The notes beneath the pieces were generated by a model. It did not search any database. It was given only the letters and a program-made list of their open reading frames with translations, and was not told where the DNA came from. This document shows, piece after piece, positions 43,237 through 53,786 of a DNA stretch of 64,000 nt. A program made the position numbers and the translations under genes. How positions within the stretch are numbered: the stretch's first letter is position 1; each line of letters begins with the position of its first letter. The stretch is from Brachypodium distachyon (lineage: Eukaryota; Streptophyta; Magnoliopsida; Poales; Poaceae), in assembly GCF_000005505.3 (NCBI RefSeq), contig NC_016135.3, forward strand, positions 7,410,613 through 7,474,612, read 5' to 3'.

Positions 43237-44057
43237 TGTCGCACCAGTGGCCTACGGGGTCCCCAGTGTTACTGGACGCGTGGGTCGCAGTGGCGGTTCC
43301 TGGAAAGGCAAGCAACCCGGGAAGGCGCAACCTCGGGAAGCTTCACCCAGAAAGGGAAAAGAGCTCCCCGCAAGCAGAGGAGCCTCGCAGTCGGGGCTCC
43401 TACCCGGCAAGCCCCCGCTTGGCTGGACAGGTGGAAAGGCGAAGCACCGAGGAAACAGCTCATTAAAAGTTCCGACAGGGCTAGAGCGGCCTGTCTAGTC
43501 TTGCACATCAAGCCTACTGCGGTGAAGCTAGAACACGTTTTACTCTGTATAAACAGTGGATCGACCGTTGCATGAAGCACAGCGTGGCTCGCCTGAGCCA
43601 CCTTGCCAGTTACCCCAACACGTACCTGGCTAGCGTGTCGTTCTGTGAGCGTTGGCACCTGTGGTATCCCCTTGTGTATAAAAGGAGGACCAAGGCCATC
43701 GAGCAAAGTGTTCGAAACTTACTTGGTTCGATTCTCTCTTAGTTCAACATTCTAGTAGTCTACTCTCTCGAAGAGGCATAGCTGTAAGATAGGCAGAGTC
43801 CTGAGGCTCTTACCAGTCCAAGTAGCTAGCCTGGGAGCTACCCCCAACAACTTGTATGCACAGTTAAACCAGTGGAATCCAAACACAAAAACGAGGGTAT
43901 TACACCTCCGGGTGGCCCGAACCTGGGTAAATCAACTGTCTCACACCTCGTGTGTTTGGCCACGCTGGCGATCATTAGAGCGATCCCCACTGCCCACCAC
44001 CGAACTACAAAAAGGGGTTGTCCAGCATCCCCGGTGCCGGAGTTCCGTGCTCCGACA
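43237..44057 (+). repeat. Composite D middle LTR (821 bp, diverged subfamily)
   Basis: TGTCGCACCAGTGGCCTACG to GTGCTCCGACA. It shares the first 15 bp, the TATA segment (CTTGTGTATAAAAGGAGGAC, TATA at 43677-43685) and TTACACCTCCGGGTGGCCCG with the main LTR type, and differs elsewhere. It pairs with 49726-50478. Confidence 0.88.
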
Positions 44058-44202
44058 CGGGGGCTCGAGGTTGGAGAACTCGTCTTGCATCGGATACAAG
44101 GAACGAAGGCCAGGAACAAGTTGACTCCAAACTGGGAGGGCCCCTTCTGGGTAGTGCAAGTGACCAGACTGGAATATTGAGCACATGCACAGGTTCTACC
44201 CG
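44058..44202 (+). pseudogene. Integrase C-terminal remnant in composite D
   Basis: RGLEVGELVLHRIQGTKARN and KLTPNWEGPFWVVQVTR match the E2 integrase from 33240. The stretch equivalent to 33355-33400 is missing before the WNIEH-like end and the TGA. It abuts the LTR directly, so everything between the LTR and this point (primer site to integrase core) has been deleted. Confidence 0.85.
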
Positions 44203-44824
44203 TGAAGTGGCGGTGCTCTGCCCACAGGTGATACTGCTGCATCGTGCCTCTTGAAGCTAGTGTAGCCGGGCGAGGCCTGTTTGTAAACCGCTAGTGAAAT
44301 GTGAATAAAGATAAGTGTTTCCTTAACTCGATGTTATCTTGTCACTAAGTATCTGCTTCTGTCTCCTGCTCTAGGTGCACAGAATTGTCTCCTCATTCTT
44401 GGCTGTGAGCAAGGGGCTGTCGGAACCCCGATAACCAAGCTTTTTGTCAGACCACCTAGAACGAAGCCATACCTTTGCCGGGCCAGCCCGTAACGTGTAT
44501 CGTGCTGGCAAAGCACATTTGGAAAGTAAAGTATGCTCACATCCAAGTTTGAGTTCGACGCTTCTGTGCCCGGGGGCTGGGAGGCAGGAGGTTGTCTATT
44601 GTATGTCGTGTGCCTATCTCTTGATAGTATGTTGTTTTTCGTGCATTTCAAAATTTTATCATTGTGCGCCTTGGTCGCCGCGAGCATCTAACGTGCAGGC
44701 AAAAAACCGTTCAGACACACTGTGGTGCCCGTGGTGCTCCCACGGATTGTGTCACCTTGTGAGCAAGTTGCATATGTATGGCGATCGTTTCGAGGCTTGT
44801 TGCAGGAAAGGGCAGTGCGGGTCC
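44203..44824 (+). other. Composite D 3' region, conserved with E2
   Basis: Matches E2 33441-34250 in pieces: GTAAACCGCTAGTG, GTGAATAAAGATAAGTGTTT, a single unit of the later E2 minisatellite (44466-44506), CACATCCAAGTTTG, GTGCCCGGGGGCTGGGA, and ACACTGTGGTGCCCGTG (about 44717). Noncoding. Confidence 0.65.
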
Positions 44825-44835
44825 CCACGTGTGCC
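44825..44835 (+). promoter_or_regulatory. CACGTG box upstream of internal TATA (composite D)
   Basis: CCACGTGTGCC, identical to the E2 site at 34251-34261, 53 bp before the TATA box. Confidence 0.55.
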
Positions 44836-44878
44836 TTGGTGGATGGACATGCACGGAGGCAAGATGCGTCGCTGCGGT

Positions 44879-44888
44879 TATATAAAGG
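44879..44888 (+). promoter_or_regulatory. Internal TATA box (composite D)
   Basis: TATATAAAGG in GCGGTTATATAAAGGCCGTGG, the positional equivalent of the E2 TATA box at 34310. Confidence 0.5.
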
Positions 44889-44952
44889 CCGTGGTGAGCG
44901 CGGTTCTATCCAAGTGCAAGAAGAACGAAGGCGAGGGATGCTCCAAAGATGT

Positions 44953-45000
44953 GGTGGTGAGTGCATGCCTTGGTGTGACACCAGGGGTGCTCTCCCCACC
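44953..45000 (+). other. Single fold-back hairpin downstream of the internal TATA box
   Basis: Left arm GGTGGTGAGTGCATG, inner stem CCTTGGTGT with ACACCAGGG, right arm GTGCTCTCCCCACC. It shares GGTRGTGCATGCC-like sequence with the E2 hairpin units but is present once. Confidence 0.6.
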
Positions 45001-45488
45001 GCGCCCTTGCTGTATCCCTCACACGGGTGCCCGAGTGCGAGGATTTCACACTCAACAAAACAGATCTAAGTACCTCGCTCAGAGTTCTTGGTTTTCTCTC
45101 CATAGCGTTTGCTTGCTGGGATGGGCTCAGTTCTTTGTTTAGCCATTGTGTAGAAAGGACGCCTGGGGGGGGGGGAGTACACTCCCCATGTGGGTTTCGC
45201 GGATCCGTCCCAGAACGCATGCTTGGGAGTAGTTAACCCGCAAGTGGATTGGCTCGCCACTGCTGCTCGGCCCAGGTTGGCACTACGGGTTCGTCCCGGG
45301 TCCTTGGTCTGGCTGAGTAAGTGATGGGCGAGTTCCTGGCAACACAAGGCATGACACACAAAAATTGAGTAACCTGCCCGGCAAGCCAGTTATAAACATA
45401 GTAGTCGAACTTGACTAAGAGAAGAAGTTCTTAAATAGCAAATGAGGTCACGAACTAATAAGCGAAATTACAATTGTTTAAAAAGGCG
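45001..45488. other. Conserved block beyond the antisense ORF stop, composite D
   Basis: Contains a G9 run (45168-45176), the palindrome GGGGAG-TACA-CTCCCC (about 45173-45188), and CCCAGGTTGGCACTACGGGT and GTCCCGGGTCCTTGGTCTGG, which match 9590-9790 of element A. No gene. Confidence 0.55.
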
Positions 45489-48400
45489 CTACGTGCCACT
45501 CGCAGCAAAAGTAGAATGAAAACAAGAACACAAAGCAGGAGGGGCATCGAGGGCACGCGATTCTCCTGCGTCCTCCTCCTCGTCCACAACGCCCTTGACA
45601 GCCTCGCTGTGGGTCTGTGCTTCATCCTCGTCCGACCAGGCATCGAAGACGGACTCGAAGGGGAAGTCAGGGTGCGTGAGGTGGACTCGAGGAAGGATCT
45701 GTCCAGCAACCTGTTGGGCATGAATGCCCACTTGCCGGCCACCAAAGGCTCGGATGCAGTCGCCGAGCCCACGCAGTCGTCCAGTGAAGTCGGCGGAGAA
45801 GGTGGTGAAGCTGCTGAAGTCAGCTCCGTTGAACAACGTCGTCGGGGTGTTGAACTCCCACAGCGCCTCTGTCGCCGAGTCCGCCAGCATCTTCAGCCCG
45901 GCCGACTCCTTCTGCTCCTGAGTAACCGGTTCGGTGAATTTTAGCCAAGCCAGCTCAGCCTCGAACTTGTGGCCGCGGCACTCGTCCTTCAGCTTGCCGA
46001 TCTTGGACACCTTCTCCTGGTTGTACTCGTCGATCTGCTGAACTTCTGACCGCGCCCTGGTCAGCTCGCCCTGGAGGGAGGAGTTGGCTTCCTAGGCAGC
46101 TTTGAGTTGCCCCTCGAGGCTTCTGCAGCTCATTCTCCCGCTGTGCAGAGGCTTCTGCTGCTGCCTCCGCAGCCATTTCCCGCTCCTCGATTTCCCAGCG
46201 TAGCCGTTGGATCTCCATGGAGTAGCCAGTGAGCAGGTTCTTCTTCTCCTTGAGCCACTCCTGGAAGGTATCCAACGCCGCCATGTGCTCGTCTTCAGCC
46301 TTGGCGTGCGTTGATTCCAGCAGCTCGAGTGCCCGATGGTGCTCTGGCTGCTGCTCCCGCAGCTGGCGCTGGAGTTCGGCTTCTGGGACCGAGGGCTCGG
46401 TGACCGCAGCCTGAGTTTGCTGGGCCCACTGGACCACCTCCCAGAGCTGCTGCAGCTCCAAGCGCTGCTCCTCTGCTTCTTTCCGCACAGCGTCCAGCTC
46501 TGCCAAGACGAGGGCTTGGTGATGCTGCGCGTCGTTGTAGAGGTTGACGAATGCCAGCTGTTGCCGCTGGATGGAGTCGATCACTTGGTGGCCTTGCTAG
46601 AAGACGCTAGGATCCTAGGAGATTGGGTTCCATGCGCGCCCGGCGATTGCACCGCCCTGAAGCTAGAGGCGGCCCCGGCAAAGGTTGAGGCTCCTGTCGC
46701 GACCGTCTGTGACCTCCTCGATACCCGGCGACACCGCTCGCAGCTCTCTGGACTCCTCGGTTCCTGGCCCGCTCACAGGGTCAGGCTGGGGGCTCTGTGG
46801 CTTGTACTGGCCGCATCTTCCTGTCGCGTCGGGCTGCAGCGTGCCTTCACCAGCTACCTCGGGTTGTGCTGTTTGTTTAGCGCTTCCCAGGGCATCGCCG
46901 GCTCCCCCACCATATCCTCACCCCCTCCGGTGGAGTCACGTGAAGGTGCTTTGCAGGTGCAGCGTCCCTGCGGAGGGCTCCGGCCTTAGAGCTGGAGTCA
47001 GCCGCGCGCTCCACTACAACCTCGGGTGCAAATGCAGTTCCCGCATGCACTGTAAAACAGAGTTTGTATATTAGACAGCAGGCGAAGGGCGAGTACCTTT
47101 GCTGGGCTCCCTCCCCTTCCGTATGCGGTGATCCTTCACCCACACCAGGTCCCGTTGCTGGGGTCCCCTGGCAACTACGTCGGCCCCTGCAAGTGTCATG
47201 ACATGCGCAGGAAATCAGAAAGGTTACCAAGTTAATTGTACCCACAGGGTATGTGGGTGCGGGGGTTACCTGATCCCGGGCCTGTATCCTGTGGAGTGTG
47301 GACAGGAATGTCCACATCGCCGGTGGGCAGCCCCAGCCAAGAAACCATGCACGGCAACCAGCGCAAGCGGAGGAGATGCTAGTGGCATACCGGATTGCCC
47401 CCTCTTCACCGAAGACCTGTAGCATTACAAGTACGGAGGCGTGAGTTAGCAAAGAAAATGGAAGAACAAAAAACTTGAGAATTCGGTTGGAGGTGGGTTA
47501 CCTTGGCGGGTTGAGCACAAGCACCCGATCAGCGAAGATGCCGCCTACTTGAGGACACTTCCCCACTCGTGGCGCCTGAGGCGCCGTCGACGCGATAGAG
47601 GCGGCTTCTGAAGCCCCTCTGCTGCCGGCAGATCCTTCCGCTCCCGCGTCTGGAGGTGGGGCTTGGGTGGACGAACCAGCCCCATGCTGGCTCGCCCCAT
47701 GTGCCACCGCCAGCCTCAACAGAGGGACGTCGTCGTCGTCATCGTTGTCCTCCGCCTTGCCGCCTTCGACCTCCCGGTGTTTTTCGCCTCCGGAGGATTC
47801 GTCGGCACAATGGTGGGGATCGTCGCCGGCGTCGGCACCTTCCGTTCCCTCAGAGTCCCACTCCGAGTCGTCTTCCCCCTCACTCTCCGATGCTGGCTCC
47901 TTGCTAGTACGTGTCCTAGGTTGCGGGGGAGGACTGCCAGACAGCGGGTCTGACTCAATTCCCCACTCGTTGCAGAGTGGGTAGTTGAGCGCCCCAGGGT
48001 TTGGAACCCTGGCATGGAGCGCCACAGCTCCCGCCGGCACCTCCGTGAAGGGAGCGTCCTCACCGGTGATTCCCTTCACCCAGGTTCGGATCTCCAACGG
48101 CGTCAGTCCTTGGCGCTGCAGCCGGGTGTGGTCATCCGACTCGGTGTACAACCACGTTGGGCGTGAGCGCCGTTGTAGGGGCTCTATGCACCTCCCAATG
48201 TAGTTGCGTGCCACGTCCATATCCGAGAGGCCTGCTGATGAAGATGTGACTTTGACAATGTCCATATTGATGGACTTGTATCTAGGAAAGATTTCGAGTG
48301 TGTGTTGGCGAACTCGTCGGCTAACAAGGACACAGGGGACACGATTTACCCAGGTTCAGGGCCCTCAATGAGGTAATACCCCTCCGTCCTGCTTGTCGGA

Positions 48401-49380
48401 CCTATATTGATGAGTCGATTACAATGGGGTGCCGCAGAATCTAGATGCATAGAGTTGATGAGTGCTTCTAGGCGACTTCTATCTAAGTTAGGGGCGTCCT
48501 CTTGGCTCCCCCTCCTGGTCCTTAATATATGCAGGAACTCAGGTCTAAGGTAGAGTCCAAGTCGGTTACAAGGAGGAGATACACTCTAATTAATCTTCCT
48601 TATCTTGAGTCGCAAGATTTGGCATGTAGACTCCTGGAGTCGTAATAGGCTTCCTTGTGGGTCCCCGGCTGGGTTGTACCGGGTATACTCGAGTCGAGCG
48701 CCATGATTTTGTCACAAATGGGGGCCAGCTCGGCGTCCCTAGCATCTCGGAACGTCCAGTCCCTAGAGCCCTCGGGTGGCGCGGTGCACTCCTGGTAGAA
48801 CTCATCTGTGCGCATCCAGCACCAGTCCCGGCGCCATTCCGTGTCGATCTTCTTCTTCCCCAATTCGATGAACTCCGACCGCAGCTCATCGCGGAAGCGG
48901 AATTACCACCCTAGAGGACATCGGTGCCCCCTTCTCGGTCTGGGAGTAATAGTAGTGGCGGAACAGCGCCACCGATGGCATCACCCCTACGAATGCTTCG
49001 CAGAGGTGTTGGAAGACCGCCAATTTGAAAAAAGAGCTGGGGTGAAGCTGCGCAAGCTGGAGCCCATATAACTCCATGATTCCGTGAAGAAAAAAGGAGT
49101 GTGGCAGCACAAACCCGGCAAGGACGAAGTGTCCGAACACCCGGAAGTAGTGGTCGTCATGATCCGTGCAAAAGGGCAGGACCCGCGTCGGCCTGATCTT
49201 GTTGAGCCCAGTGGCGAGCGCCAGAGTCAACTTCTCCACGCCCTCGCCGTTGTAGCCAGGCCTGAAGAAGGCGAACTTGGCCCTCATCTCCCTCTCCTTC
49301 TCCGACAGCTCTTTCTTGCCGGACTTCTCGGCCTTGCTGTTGGCGGCGGCTTTGGAGCGCTTGGGAGCTTTCAACTGCAT
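45489..49380 (-). pseudogene. Composite D second antisense ORF, longest and most complete copy
   Basis: Starts at ATG 49380 (MQLKAPKRSKAAANSKAEKS). N-terminal domain: FFRPGYNGEGVEKLTLALAT, DDHYFRVFGHFVLAGFVLPH, LAVFQHLCEAFVGVMPSVAL. One shift at about 48903 leads to ELGKKKIDTEWRRDWCW (48863-48600 frame). A 0.45-kb insertion (about 48237-48690) follows. The middle domain (48230-47500) shows LSDMDVARNYIGRCIEPLQR, WLYTESDDHTRLQRQG, WVKGITGE and NYPLCNEWGI. Next come an acidic/Pro part, a diverged linker (46600-47500), a coiled coil (46584-46100) and the C-terminal domain ending FPFESVFDAWSDEDEAQTHS. The predicted protein would be over 1,000 residues. Function unknown. Confidence 0.75.
48237..48690 (-). 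mobile_element. LTR-like insertion inside the antisense ORF
   Basis: Compared with 42155-42180, about 450 bp is inserted after GAGGCCTGC and before GAGCGCCATGATTTTGTCAC. It contains CACGATTTACCCAGGTTCAGG and GAGGTAATACCCCTCC, a signature common in grass LTRs, and a minus-strand TATATTAAGG at about 48521. TG..CA ends and a duplication are not clear, so it may be a truncated solo LTR. Confidence 0.5.
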
Positions 49381-49725
49381 GGGGATGCGAGGAGAGAACT
49401 TGGCTAAGGCAAGATTGCAAGGAAAACTTGAAGAGGAAGCAGAGGGGGAACCGTAGGGGAGGCTTTGTGCAGCCGGCCCTGGGTTTTTATCGAGGGTTGG
49501 AAGGCTGCAACGTTCACCCCCACGATCTACAGTAAAGAGCCCTAAACTCGTGGGTGAGTCAAGACAGGGTGTGCGACGTGGCCTGAACTCTCCAGTTAAC
49601 CGTGGGGAGTGGAGGCGCGAATCACACTCCTGACCGTTCTACCCACAAGGGTGGAACCGAGTTGGCGGCCTACGTGGCCGGGTCCCGGGCTCCCCTAGGA
49701 CCAATGCGTCACGACCGAGGGCTAC
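49381..49725 (+). other. Composite D right 3' end
   Basis: Noncoding, between the antisense ORF start and the 3' LTR. The end (CACGACCGAGGGCTAC) is a degraded version of the polypurine end of E2. Confidence 0.55.
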
Positions 49726-50478
49726 TGTCGCACCAGTGGACCACGGGGTCCCTATTGCTGCTAAGACGCCTGGGTCGCAACGACAATTCCCCGCAAGGAA
49801 AGCTACCCGGGCAGGCGCAGCCCGGGAAGCTTCACCCGGCAAGGGGGGATCGCGCTCCCCCGCAGCCAGGACAGCCCCTCAACTAGGGGCTCATCCCCGG
49901 CAAGCTCCCGCTTGGCTGGACAGGTGAAAAGGCGAAGCATAGTGAAGACAGGGCATTTAATGCTCCGGCAGAGCTAGGACTATAGGTCTAGTATTGCACA
50001 GCAAGCCTACGACGGTGAACCCAGAACACGTTTTCCCTCGGTAAACAGTAGGTCGATCGCTGCATGAAGCACAACCTGGCTCGCGAGCCACCTCACCTGT
50101 TCCCTCGACACGCACTTGGCTAACGTGTCGCGTGGTAAATATTGGCACCTGTGGTATCCCCTTGTGTATAACAGTAGGACCAATGCCACTGTTCAAAGGG
50201 TTCGGCTCCATTTGAGTTCAATAGGCTCGTAGAAGTACAAGTAGCTAGGCTCGGGAACCATCCCGGCAACTTGTAAGAACGCATAATTCCAAGGAATGCA
50301 GACACAAAGCAGGACTTGGGTTTTACACCTCCGGGTGGCCCGAACGTTGGTAAAATCCTCGGTGCCACACTTCGTGTTTTTGGTCACGCCGGCGATCGCC
50401 AGAGCGATCCCCACTGCCTACCACCGAACTATAAAAGGGGTGCCCGTCATCCCCGATCCGGAGTTTCGGGCTCCGACA
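49726..50478 (+). repeat. Composite D right LTR (753 bp)
   Basis: TGTCGCACCAGTGGACCACG to GGGCTCCGACA, same subfamily as 43237-44057 but shorter. The TATA box is altered to TATAACAG (about 50167). ATGGA follows; no matching duplication was found on the left. Confidence 0.88.
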
Positions 50479-51440
50479 ATGGAGGAATCATATAACCTAG
50501 CCACAGCAAGAAACATAATCATAAGAGAACTACCCACAATCTTTTTAAGTGAATGAATGGATAATTTAAGACCTGCAGCTATGCTTACGAATCAGAGGAT
50601 CAACAGTTGGGACAATCATGATACAGTAGTCTCAGTTTTTTAATTTACCTAATGGTGATACAAAGAGCTACAAACACCCTTTTTCTATCTACAACAGTAG
50701 TCATGGACAAACCATAGAATTCAGCCGCAACAACAAACACATTCATAAGAGGATTGCCACACAATTTTTTTAAATTCATCTACAAATGTCTACAGAGACC
50801 TTTAAATCAATTTCTTGATCCATGGAACATCGATAACCACGTAGACTGACAAATCATTAATTTTCCACCGTGTTAATAAAGACGAACACACCACCCTCTG
50901 AATAGCCAGTAGAATCGATTATTATTCACAATTACAGAGGGTCACAAAGTATTATTTTTCTATCCACGACAGTAGAGATGGAGGAACCATATAACCTAGC
51001 CGCAGCAAGAAACATAACCACAAGACAACCACACAATCTCCCGATGAAATACAACAATTGCAACAATCACGAAGAACAAAATGCAGCATGAAGCTCAGTT
51101 TTTTAATTTACCTAATCACGGTACATGGAGCCATAGACTACCCTTTCTCTACCTATGACAGTAATCATGGACAAATCATAGAATCCAGCCACAGCAACAA
51201 ACATAATCATAGGAGGACTGCCACACATGGGGAGTAGAATACAGCACCAAGTCTTAGAAACACAATTTTCTAAATTCATTTATTAATGACTACAGAGACC
51301 GTTAAATCAATTTCTTTATCCATGGAACATCGATGACCACTCTGACAAATCATTAATTTTCCACCCGAGTTAACAAAGTCTAACATGCCACAGAGCCTAG
51401 ACGCAGAAACAAACATAACTCATAAGACAATAAGACTAAA
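50479..51440. repeat. Diverged tandem duplication with a period near 500 bp
   Basis: Paired landmarks: GGAGGAATCATATAACCTAG (50482) with GGAGGAACCATATAACCTAG (about 50980); CATGGACAAACCATAGAATT (about 50703) with CATGGACAAATCATAGAATC (about 51168); CATGGAACATCGATAACCAC (50821) with CATGGAACATCGATGACCAC (about 51322). Two units are visible, each holding two related half-units. No coding potential. Confidence 0.75.
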
Positions 51441-53786
51441 AACTCATATGTTTAGGACAACCGAGAATGCAAATTCATTTTTATCCATGGTATATCCATG
51501 ACAATAGCGACTAAAAGTGACTACAACAACTAAAGATGCACTAAAAATAGAACTCTGCATGTGGAGACTAAGACGCAGCTGAAATATAATCATAGAATTA
51601 CAACAGGGCTGTCTCTGGATGGTCAATAGAATCCAATGAACAAACATCTCTGAAAATCAACTAAATATACAACCATAGATTAGGAATGACAACGAAGTAT
51701 CACTACTCAGGACCGTCGGCGACGACTGAAATTGCCAAAAAATTAAATAAAAAATTGGAGTGACGAGAGAGTGGACGACAAAGACAACCCAACCATTCGT
51801 ACCGAACATCAGCAGCATCAGGTTCTAAACCCAGTGAGCTGCAACAAGCCTGTGGACAAAATGAACGATGGAATGAAGCAGCAGTCAACGAAACCGCAGA
51901 ACAGATACCATCTCTATACGCCACCATAGACTAGTAGTTGTAGTCACAGACAACAAAACCGTAGACAGACTGTAAAACCGGACGGCCTACATAGTAGCAT
52001 GCTCGTACGCTGCTGACAACCCAAGCAGGCCGCATCCCCAAAAAAAAACTCAGCCCGAGGCACATGGCCCTCGTCTAAAACTGGCAAACCGAGTTCCACA
52101 CCAGCCAAGTTCGTGCCATCTTCTAGAACCTCACGTGTACAAAAAATAACTAAGGCCACAACGAGCAGCTACGTCTTGCAACAGAGGAATATACGAAGGC
52201 ACAAGCACAAACATCATAACTAATTGGTAGCAGACACACGGCCACAAACAGGCTTCTATCGAGTACAACACCAAAAGACAAAAACCACACACACGCACAG
52301 GACCACATGACAAAGAAGCAGAAAGTAATTAGCAACGAGTACAATAATAACAAAGAAAACTTTTTTTTGCGAGAGATAACAAAGAAAACTTGATAGTACA
52401 CAGTAAGCTTTATACCTTGAGCATGAACCCCCACCGAAGCAAATCCTGGAACACTCAGACCAGATAACCTTCCTACAGGCCAGGAATTGTTAATCCATGG
52501 CAAGGACGGACGCGGTGGCGCAACAGAGGAGAACCAAAGAGAAACCGCAGCAACGAACGGAGCAGAGGCGAAGAATAAGCGCAGACAAGGAAACCAGCAA
52601 CCGACCGACCGACAAAGAAGGAAAAACTGGCGGAACAAACAGAGACAAGAACGTACCAAACAGATCCAGGCACCCGGTAGAGGCTGCAGCCAGAAGACAC
52701 GAGCTTCACAACAACGATGACCTGCACAAACAAGGAAAATAGGACAGTAATTAGATGCAAAAGCCACAAAGGAAAGCAACATGCATGACTGAGAAACGAA
52801 GGCAGTAACCAGGAACGGCCACCGCACAAAGATCTCCGAGCCGGAGCCGGCGCGAAACCGCCACGCAGGCCCAACGAAGATCAAAGAACAACCACAATGA
52901 GCGGGGCAAGGGACGGGAGCCGGGGGAGGAAGGAGGATCAGGGTACCCGAACCGAACGACGGACCTGGTTTTTATAGGCCAAGCGAAGCACAATGTGGCC
53001 GTCGAATCAACACACGGCAGCAACAGTGGAGCCTGAGCACGCATGATGACATGGCTTCCGGCGATGGCATGGGCCGCCCGTGCCTGCACAGAAAAGAAAT
53101 CGAGCAAATCGCCAAAACAGGAGAGAGGAACAGGGAAAGGGATAAGACCAGAAGCCCCAGCGGCAGCAACCCCCCTACCCCCGGTCGAAGAAACGCGCCC
53201 GCCCTCGGCGCCCAAGGCGGCACAGTGACGACATGGATACAGCGACCCTGTGCGACGGACGTCCTTCCCGAAGATGAGTGACGACACAGGGGCCATGAGC
53301 CACTCCGAGCAGGTAAGCCGAGCGTCCTTCTTCGCCGGCCAATGCAGAAGTCAAAGAAGTCGAAAAGTAGGAGGACGGCAAAGATAAGACGCGGAACAGC
53401 GCACCGCAGGGCAGCCGCGGAAGAACCGGAGGGGGAAGAGAGGGAGGAAAGACGCGGACCGCAATGGGGAAAAAGGCTAGCCCAACACAGCAACCCATAC
53501 AGAGACTGACAACCATACCCCACACAACACGCAGGCCAGTGGCAGAGGGCCAGAGCCATGCGGGCAACGGCGGGATCGGAATACACGGAAGGAACTGGGG
53601 CTGCAGGTCAAACAGAGCCTCAACAGTACGCCAGATCGATCGCAGGACAGAGAAATCCCCCACCCAATTCTTACGCAACACCAATTCACCGACGCACGGG
53701 CCCCAACGGCAAAGGGATCCACGCGCAGAGAGAGAATGGCTCGCAGGCAAACCAAGAAAGGTAAAGGAAGGGAAGCCAAAGGAAAG
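51441..53786. other. No gene recognised
   Basis: The left half is AT-rich. From about 52480 the plus strand is purine-rich, so the minus strand has long Cys/Trp/Leu-rich ORFs (for example 52150-52884 and 53175-53750). These lack any domain or codon pattern I trust, and overlap each other in several frames. No LTR edge or TIR was found. It may be the untranslated part of a degraded transposon. Confidence 0.5.

Larger units (their letters stand above)
40466..50478 (+). mobile_element. Composite D: three Tat LTRs with two antisense-ORF segments
   Basis: Order: LTR (40466-41485), truncated antisense ORF (to 42828), 3' end with polypurine (to 43236), LTR (43237-44057), integrase tail (to 44200), 3' region with promoter-like module (to 45488), second antisense ORF (45489-49380), polypurine region, LTR (49726-50478). 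gag, protease and RT are absent. The middle LTR is preceded by a polypurine end, so it is the 3' LTR of the left unit. No matching target duplication was found: CCATG is on the left, ATGGA on the right. This fits recombination between elements plus deletions. Confidence 0.8.

Noticed and set aside
52150..53750. Minus-strand Cys/Trp/Leu-rich ORFs as membrane proteins
   Set aside because: Overlapping in several frames over purine-rich plus-strand sequence; composition explains them.
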